NCBI GenBank assembly: GCA_017883355.1
Contig: JADGNS010000310.1
Coordinates: 1-6,387, forward strand
Length of the DNA: 6,387 bases
From: Candidatus Solibacter sp.
GTDB taxonomy: Bacteria > Acidobacteriota > Terriglobia > Bryobacterales > Bryobacteraceae
Direction of reading: 5' to 3'
This document shows, piece by piece, positions 1 through 3,681 of this stretch. Numbering within the stretch: the stretch's first letter is position 1; every line of letters starts with the position of its first letter. The position numbers and the translations under genes were made by a program. The notes beneath the pieces were generated by a model, which ran no database searches, was not told the origin of the DNA, and worked only from the letters and a program-made list of their open reading frames with translations.

Positions 1-537
1 GGCGACATCATGCCGCTGGTCTGGGCGCGATTCCCGCTGGCCGTGCTGCGCGTGGTGGCGGGTCCGCGGCACGAGTGGTTCTGGAAACACAACTGCCGGC
101 GCAATCCAACCGGTACGTTGGACCCCCGTATTCAGATGCACGGTTTCGTGGAGGATCTTCGCCCGTTGTACACAGCTTCCGCGGTGGTGGTCGCGCCGCT
201 GGTGGTCTCGGCAGGCACGAATATCAAGATTCTGGAAGCCATGGCCTGCGGCAAGCCGATCGTCTCGACCCAGCCTGGCTGCTCGGGACTGGAACTGGCC
301 GATAACGCCGACCTGCTGATCCGCGACGGCGCCGGGCCCTTCGCCGCCGCCGTGAACGATCTTCTCGCCCAGCCTGAGTTACGGCGCCAGATCGGCTCTC
401 GCGCGCGCCGGACGGTGGAAGACCGATTCAGTTGGACCGCGCTTGCGGCCTGCGCTATGGAGAGCTACCGCATGGTGTCCGGGCGGGAACTCGACCGGCG
501 CCCTCCCATGGCGGATCCGCAGAGTGCTGGCCGGTGA
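1..537 (+). CDS. Glycosyltransferase family 4 (group 1), C-terminal part (5' truncated)
   Basis: The reading frame is open from the first base and stops at TGA 535-537, so 178 C-terminal codons of a protein usually near 400 residues are present. This is the nucleotide-sugar-binding Rossmann half of a GT-B fold glycosyltransferase. Counting from the window edge, it shows an HGFVEDL strand-turn (residues 47-53), the core GTNIKILEAMACGKPIVST (72-90) with the donor-contacting K76 and E79, then a GLEL segment (96-99) and the DRFSW helix (141-145) typical of the C-terminal end. The first Glu of the EX7E motif is replaced by Ala71, which as I recall is normal in the 'GGTRLKILEAMA' subfamily and not a sign of decay. 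Such enzymes act at the cytoplasmic membrane in polysaccharide or glycolipid assembly; donor and acceptor cannot be told from this fragment. The ATG at position 10 is internal, not the start. The gene converges on nuoM. Confidence 0.88.
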   Translation, partial: GDIMPLVWARFPLAVLRVVAGPRHEWFWKHNCRRNPTGTLDPRIQMHGFVEDLRPLYTASAVVVAPLVVSAGTNIKILEAMACGKPIVSTQPGCSGLELADNADLLIRDGAGPFAAAVNDLLAQPELRRQIGSRARRTVEDRFSWTALAACAMESYRMVSGRELDRRPPMADPQSAGR

Positions 538-546
538 CGAGTGGAA

Positions 547-568
547 CCTAGCGCAGGGAGGCGCTGGG
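547..568. terminator. Candidate hairpin between convergent genes
   Basis: An inverted repeat forms an 8-bp stem (547-554 with 561-568, one G-T wobble) around a 6-base loop. It starts 10 bases after the glycosyltransferase stop and overlaps the nuoM stop codon at 548-550. It could slow transcription from either side in a gap of only 10 bp. No T-run follows on either strand, so it is not a classical Rho-independent terminator and may be chance in GC-rich DNA. Confidence 0.28.
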
Positions 569-2092
569 GGTGGGAGCGTCCAGCGGGTTCGCCAGGTGAC
601 GCTCGGCGTAATAGCCCGGATGCACGCGCTCCACGATGTGCGCCACCGGGCGTTCCAGCACCCGGAAGTAGGGCTGCGGGTTCAGACCGATCCAGAACGC
701 CCACACAATCAGCGGAGCGAACACCGCGATCTCGCGCCACGAAAGATCCTTGAGCAGCGAGTTCTTCTCCTTGACCTCGCCCAGCATGGTCCTCTGGAAC
801 AGCCATAGAAGGTACGCTGCGCCCAGGGCGATGCCCACGGCTCCCCAGAAGGCCCAGTTGAAGGACATCTGGTAAGCGCCGCCCATGATGGTCAGTTCTC
901 CGATGAAGCCGTTCAAGGGCGGCATGCCCATGGAACTGAGCGCCGCCAGCAGGAACACGATGGTGAACACCGGCATCACCTTCATGAGCCCGCCGTACTC
1001 GCTGATTTCCCGCGTGTGGCGCCGCTCGTAGACGATGCCCACGATGAGGAAGAGCATGCCGGTGGAAATTCCGTGATTGATCTGCTGCAGAATCGATCCC
1101 GAGATGCCGGCGGGGTTGAGGGCGAAAATTCCCAGGGTGCAGAATCCCAGGTGGCTGACCGACGAATAGGCCACCAGTTTCTTCCAGTCCTTCTGCATCA
1201 GGCAGGCGAGCGCGCCGTAGACAATCCCGATCACCGACAGAATCCCCATGGCATTGACAATCACCGGATTCTTCGCCGATTCCGGCAATAGCGGCAGCGA
1301 GAAACGCAGGAAGCCGTAAGTCCCCATCTTCAGCAGGACGCTGGCCAGCACCACGCTCCCCGCGGTGGGCGCTTCGGTGTGCGCGTCGGGCAGCCAGGTG
1401 TGGAACGGGAACATGGGCACTTTGACGGCGAAGCCGACGAAGAACGCCCAGAATACCCACCACTGCATGCTATCGGGAATCTGTGTGCGCATCAGGTCCG
1501 CGATATCGAAGCTGTAGACCTGGAACTGCGTGTAGTGCTGATAGTACAAGGTCAGGATGCCGAGGAACATCAGCACACTGCCGATCAGCGTGTAAACCAT
1601 GAACTTGATGGCCGCATAGCCCCGGCGCTGACCGCCCCATATGGCGATGATGAAGTACATGGGGACCAGCACGCTCTCCCAGAACACGAAGAAGAGCAGA
1701 AAATCCAGCGTCATGAAGACGCCCAGCATGGCGGTTTGCAGGATCAGGAAGAACGCGTAGTATTCCTTCAGCCGGTCCTGGATGGCGTTCCAACTGGAAA
1801 GAATCGCCAGGAACCCGACCACGGTGGTCAGCATCACCAGCAGCAGTCCCAGGCCGTCGATGCCGAGATGGTAGGTGGCGCCGAGGGAGGGAATCCACTG
1901 CGCCTTTTCTTCGAACTGGTAGTCCCTGGTGTGGTCGAAGTTGAACACCAGGGGCAGGGAAACCAGGAAGCCCACAAAGGCCACTACATTGGCGCACAGC
2001 TTGATGGCGCGCGCGTTCGACGACGGAAGGAACAGCAGCACCAGTAAGCCTACCAGTGGCGTGAACAGGACAATGGAGAGGATATGATCCAT
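548..2092 (-). CDS. nuoM: NADH-quinone oxidoreductase subunit M (complex I antiporter-like subunit)
   Basis: This 514-residue protein is full length (E. coli NuoM is about 509). It is one of the three antiporter-like subunits of the complex I membrane arm, which couple quinone reduction by NADH to proton pumping. Hydrophobic segments run along nearly the whole chain, as expected for about 14 helices. Key residues are in place: E139 in FFVFWES (helix 5), K224 in FAVKVP (helix 7), K255 in SVLLKMG (helix 8, spaced 31 residues from K224 as in E. coli K234/K265), and E399 in the PPLNGFIGE motif (391-399). The signature HTWLPDAHTEAPTAGSV (231-247) rules out a generic Mrp antiporter call with fair certainty. 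The ATG at 2092-2090 begins at a typical NuoM N-terminus, although no good Shine-Dalgarno precedes it. The gene stands alone: a divergent sigma-factor gene lies upstream and a convergent glycosyltransferase downstream, so no nuoL or nuoN is adjacent. It may be a dispersed or second-copy subunit gene. Confidence 0.95.
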   Translation of the reverse strand: MDHILSIVLFTPLVGLLVLLFLPSSNARAIKLCANVVAFVGFLVSLPLVFNFDHTRDYQFEEKAQWIPSLGATYHLGIDGLGLLLVMLTTVVGFLAILSSWNAIQDRLKEYYAFFLILQTAMLGVFMTLDFLLFFVFWESVLVPMYFIIAIWGGQRRGYAAIKFMVYTLIGSVLMFLGILTLYYQHYTQFQVYSFDIADLMRTQIPDSMQWWVFWAFFVGFAVKVPMFPFHTWLPDAHTEAPTAGSVVLASVLLKMGTYGFLRFSLPLLPESAKNPVIVNAMGILSVIGIVYGALACLMQKDWKKLVAYSSVSHLGFCTLGIFALNPAGISGSILQQINHGISTGMLFLIVGIVYERRHTREISEYGGLMKVMPVFTIVFLLAALSSMGMPPLNGFIGELTIMGGAYQMSFNWAFWGAVGIALGAAYLLWLFQRTMLGEVKEKNSLLKDLSWREIAVFAPLIVWAFWIGLNPQPYFRVLERPVAHIVERVHPGYYAERHLANPLDAPTPSASLR

Positions 2093-2116
2093 AACAGAAG
2101 TTCAGAATAGCCCCTC

Positions 2117-2125
2117 ATCTTATCA
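2117..2125 (-). promoter_or_regulatory. Candidate extended -10 promoter element for nuoM
   Basis: Read on the minus strand, 2125-2117 is TGATAAGAT, an extended -10 (TGn followed by TAAGAT, 4 of 6 to consensus). It lies 24 bases before the nuoM ATG, which would give a leader of roughly 17 bases. No convincing -35 is visible, which extended -10 promoters tolerate. The call rests on consensus similarity alone. Confidence 0.35.
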
Positions 2126-2170
2126 CCCTGACGGGGGCGCTCGATTGCGTCCTTTTCCGGGGCTCCCGCG

Positions 2171-2176
2171 TATACC
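2171..2176 (+). promoter_or_regulatory. Candidate -10 element just upstream of the sigma-factor gene
   Basis: TATACC (4 of 6 to TATAAT) ends 10 bases before the ATG at 2187, with a weak TTGCGT at 2145-2150 as a possible -35 but a 20-base spacer. If used, transcription would begin within a few bases of the ATG, giving a leaderless or near-leaderless message. That would fit the absence of a Shine-Dalgarno here. The same spacing is seen before the kinase gene at 3682. Confidence 0.3.
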
Positions 2177-2186
2177 CAATGCGGTT

Positions 2187-2759
2187 ATGATTTACCAAGC
2201 GGCAATCGACGAGAATTTCCCCGTGGCGGAACCCACTCAGGTCGCGCGCTTGCGGAGTGGCGACCCCGCCGCCCTGGCCGACGCTGTCGGCCTTTATCAG
2301 CACCGGCTCTATCGCTATTTTCTGCGGCTCGTGCGCGATGCGGCTTCGGCCGACGATCTGTTCCAGCAGACCTGGCTGCACGTGGTGCGGCAGATCCATC
2401 GCTACGATGCGGCGCGCAGCTTCGATACCTGGCTGTTCGCCATCGCGCACAACGCCGCCATGGATCTGCTGCGCAAGCGGCCGGGGGAGAGCCTGGACGA
2501 TCGCGAATTTGCCATCCCCTCGCGGGCGCCGGACGCGCTCAGCGCGGTGCTGGCCGGAGAGCGCGCCGCCATCCTGGCGGCTGCCATGGCGGCGCTGCCC
2601 GCGCTCTATCGGGAAGCCCTCACGCTGCGTTTCGAGGAAGGGATGAAGCTGGAAGAAATCGCCGAGGTCACGCACGCGCCGCTTTCCACCGTGAAAAGTC
2701 GTGTGCAGCGCGGCCTGGAAGCCATGAGGCAAAAACTCACCAGGAGAGACCTGCTATGA
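2187..2759 (+). CDS. ECF-type RNA polymerase sigma factor (sigma-70 family, regions 2 and 4)
   Basis: With the ATG at 2187 this is a 190-residue group 4 (ECF) sigma factor, which directs RNA polymerase to a small stress regulon once freed from its anti-sigma factor. Region 2 spans about residues 32-98: the DDLFQQTW core-binding helix (56-63) and the -10-recognition segment RSFDTWLFAIAHNAAMDLLRK (77-97). A linker of about 30 residues follows. Region 4 spans about 130-185, with LPALYREALTLRF (137-149) and the helix-turn-helix LEEIAEVTHAPLSTVKSRVQRG (155-176), which would read the -35. Region 3 is absent, as expected. The frame is open further upstream to a TTG at 2145 and also offers a GTG at 2223. 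I prefer ATG 2187 because the residues added by TTG look unlike sigma factors, but the start is uncertain. The intact acidic pair D56-D57 differs from ECF groups that need kinase phosphorylation at this site. The stop overlaps the anti-sigma start (ATGA). Confidence 0.93.
   Translation: MIYQAAIDENFPVAEPTQVARLRSGDPAALADAVGLYQHRLYRYFLRLVRDAASADDLFQQTWLHVVRQIHRYDAARSFDTWLFAIAHNAAMDLLRKRPGESLDDREFAIPSRAPDALSAVLAGERAAILAAAMAALPALYREALTLRFEEGMKLEEIAEVTHAPLSTVKSRVQRGLEAMRQKLTRRDLL
2742..2748 (+). promoter_or_regulatory. Shine-Dalgarno for the anti-sigma gene
   Basis: AGGAGAG lies within the last codons of the sigma gene, 7 bases before the ATG at 2756. It fixes the start of the anti-sigma factor and, with the ATGA overlap, indicates translational coupling that would keep the two partners in proportion. 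Confidence 0.7.
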
Positions 2760-3187
2760 GCGATCACGAATCTGTTCAACAATTGCTCGCGCTCAGCGCG
2801 GCGGGCCTGCTGGATGCCGGCGAAGAACGCCTGGTGCGGGAACACGCGCGGCAGTGTGCCGCCTGCGCCGCCGAACTGGAGGAGTTCGCCGCCCTCACGG
2901 CCGGACTCTCCGCGCTGCCCCTTCCCCAACCGCCCGCCTACCTGCTGGCCCAAACTAGCGCGCTGCTGGCCGCCGAGGCGGACCGCCGCCAAGCCGCCTT
3001 CCTCGCCGGAGCGGTCGCGGTCTTTGCCCTGGTTTTCGTCCTGCTGATCGGCCAGACCCTGCGCACGCTGGCGGGCGATTCCGCTGCCGTGGTGTGGCTC
3101 GGCTGGGCCTCCATTACCTCTGTGTTGGGCGCGGCTTCAGCCCTCGTGCTGGCCTCGCGCCGCCGTCTCGAAAGGAGTATCGTATGA
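2756..3187 (+). CDS. Zinc-binding membrane anti-sigma factor (ZAS type)
   Basis: This 143-residue protein is the probable inhibitor of the sigma factor encoded just before it. The N-terminal cytoplasmic part (1-78) carries the ZAS signature H30-x3-C34-x2-C37, which in this family coordinates zinc in the fold that clamps sigma regions 2 and 4. Two hydrophobic helices follow, at about 80-100 and 111-132. The chain ends in a basic stretch (RRR at 135-137), placing both ends in the cytoplasm by the positive-inside rule. There is almost no periplasmic domain: only about ten residues join the helices. Release is therefore unlikely to follow the classic route of a large periplasmic sensor and site-1 protease. 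A membrane, redox/zinc or partner-protein signal is easier to imagine, but this is inference. Start and coupling are clear: a strong Shine-Dalgarno and an ATGA overlap with the sigma gene. The stop overlaps the next gene in the same way. Confidence 0.88.
   Translation: MSDHESVQQLLALSAAGLLDAGEERLVREHARQCAACAAELEEFAALTAGLSALPLPQPPAYLLAQTSALLAAEADRRQAAFLAGAVAVFALVFVLLIGQTLRTLAGDSAAVVWLGWASITSVLGAASALVLASRRRLERSIV
3171..3177 (+). promoter_or_regulatory. Shine-Dalgarno for the zinc-ribbon membrane gene
   Basis: AAAGGAG sits 6 bases before the ATG at 3184 and decides that start over an in-frame ATG at 3094 deep inside the anti-sigma gene. It is the best ribosome-binding site in the window. Confidence 0.75.
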
Positions 3188-3645
3188 CGCCCGTTGTTCC
3201 CCGCCAGAGAGTGATCCCGTTCGGTGGTTGGGTTGCCTCCGGTATCGTGTTCCTGGTGTGTTTTATCACGCTCAGTCTTATTTTCTTGAGAGAGAATCGT
3301 GCCCCCGAGTGGTTGAGATTCCTGCTCATCGTGGTCGCGCCGCTGGTCATGTCAGGCTATAGCCTGCTGATCGGGTACGTCTACGGCGATGCCCGGCGCC
3401 GCGGCATGCGGTATGTGATGTGGACCCTGCTGGCCATCTTCCTGACCAACGGGATCGGCATCATTCTTTATTTCATTCTGCGGGACCCGCTTCTGGTGTA
3501 TTGTTCGCGGTGCGGCGCCGGCGTTCAGCCCAGCCACGCATTCTGCCCGCGGTGCGGCGCCGGTGTCCAGCCCGCCTGCCCAGCTTGCCATCGCACCATC
3601 CAGCCAGGCTGGACCCACTGCGCCTGGTGTGGAGGTCAGTTGTAA
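3184..3645 (+). CDS. Three-pass membrane protein with C-terminal double zinc ribbon
   Basis: This 153-residue protein of unknown function is the third gene of the sigma operon. Three hydrophobic segments (about 15-35, 45-67 and 76-98) are followed at once by four CxxC knuckles: C107/C110, C121/C124, C132/C135 and C146/C149. These are two zinc ribbons, resembling the DZR (double zinc ribbon) family. The third helix ending in ILYFILRDP resembles the N-terminal membrane segment seen beside phospholipase-D-type proteins, but no catalytic domain follows. The basic loop DARRRGMR (69-76) before helix 3 suggests a cytoplasmic loop. With three helices, however, that would put the zinc ribbons outside, whereas such ribbons are usually cytoplasmic, so the topology is unresolved. 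The start is set by a strong Shine-Dalgarno and an ATGA overlap with the anti-sigma gene. Co-translation suggests a role in the sigma switch, for example zinc or redox sensing or scaffolding of the anti-sigma factor. This is inference. Confidence 0.8.
   Translation: MTPVVPRQRVIPFGGWVASGIVFLVCFITLSLIFLRENRAPEWLRFLLIVVAPLVMSGYSLLIGYVYGDARRRGMRYVMWTLLAIFLTNGIGIILYFILRDPLLVYCSRCGAGVQPSHAFCPRCGAGVQPACPACHRTIQPGWTHCAWCGGQL
3506..3573 (+). repeat. Internal direct repeat encoding a duplicated zinc knuckle
   Basis: Bases 3506-3531 recur at 3548-3573 with 24 of 26 identical; the first 16 bases are exact. Both copies encode the peptide RCGAGVQP, so the first two CxxC knuckles (residues 107-116 and 121-130) look like a recent 42-bp duplication rather than ancient similarity. 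Confidence 0.7.
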
Positions 3646-3670
3646 ACTCGCGCCGCCTCTGGGGTACAAT
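3640..3670 (+). promoter_or_regulatory. Candidate promoter of the kinase gene
   Basis: TACAAT at 3665-3670 matches the -10 consensus at 5 of 6 positions and ends 11 bases before the ATG at 3682. TTGTAA at 3640-3645, which overlaps the last codon and stop of the preceding gene, could be a weak -35 with a long 19-base spacer. Transcription would start about 5 bases before the ATG, giving a near-leaderless message, consistent with the lack of a Shine-Dalgarno there. Confidence 0.42.
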
Positions 3671-3681
3671 CCCTAGTACGC

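Noticed and set aside
465..1463. A 332-codon minus-strand frame overlapping nuoM in another frame
   Set aside because: Its composition is Arg/His/Gly-rich with no membrane or domain pattern, while the nuoM frame on the same strand is conserved end to end.
1379..2047. A 222-codon plus-strand frame antisense to nuoM
   Set aside because: It is rich in His, Gln and Glu, has no recognisable motif, and is explained by the complement of membrane-protein codons.
2145..2186. TTG at 2145 as start of the sigma factor
   Set aside because: It adds 14 residues with no sigma-factor character and would place the probable -10 box inside the gene. ATG 2187 is preferred, though not proven.
3094..3183. ATG at 3094 as start of the zinc-ribbon membrane protein
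   Set aside because: It would overlap the anti-sigma gene by 94 bases with an unrelated N-terminus. ATG 3184 has a strong Shine-Dalgarno and the same ATGA overlap seen at the previous junction.
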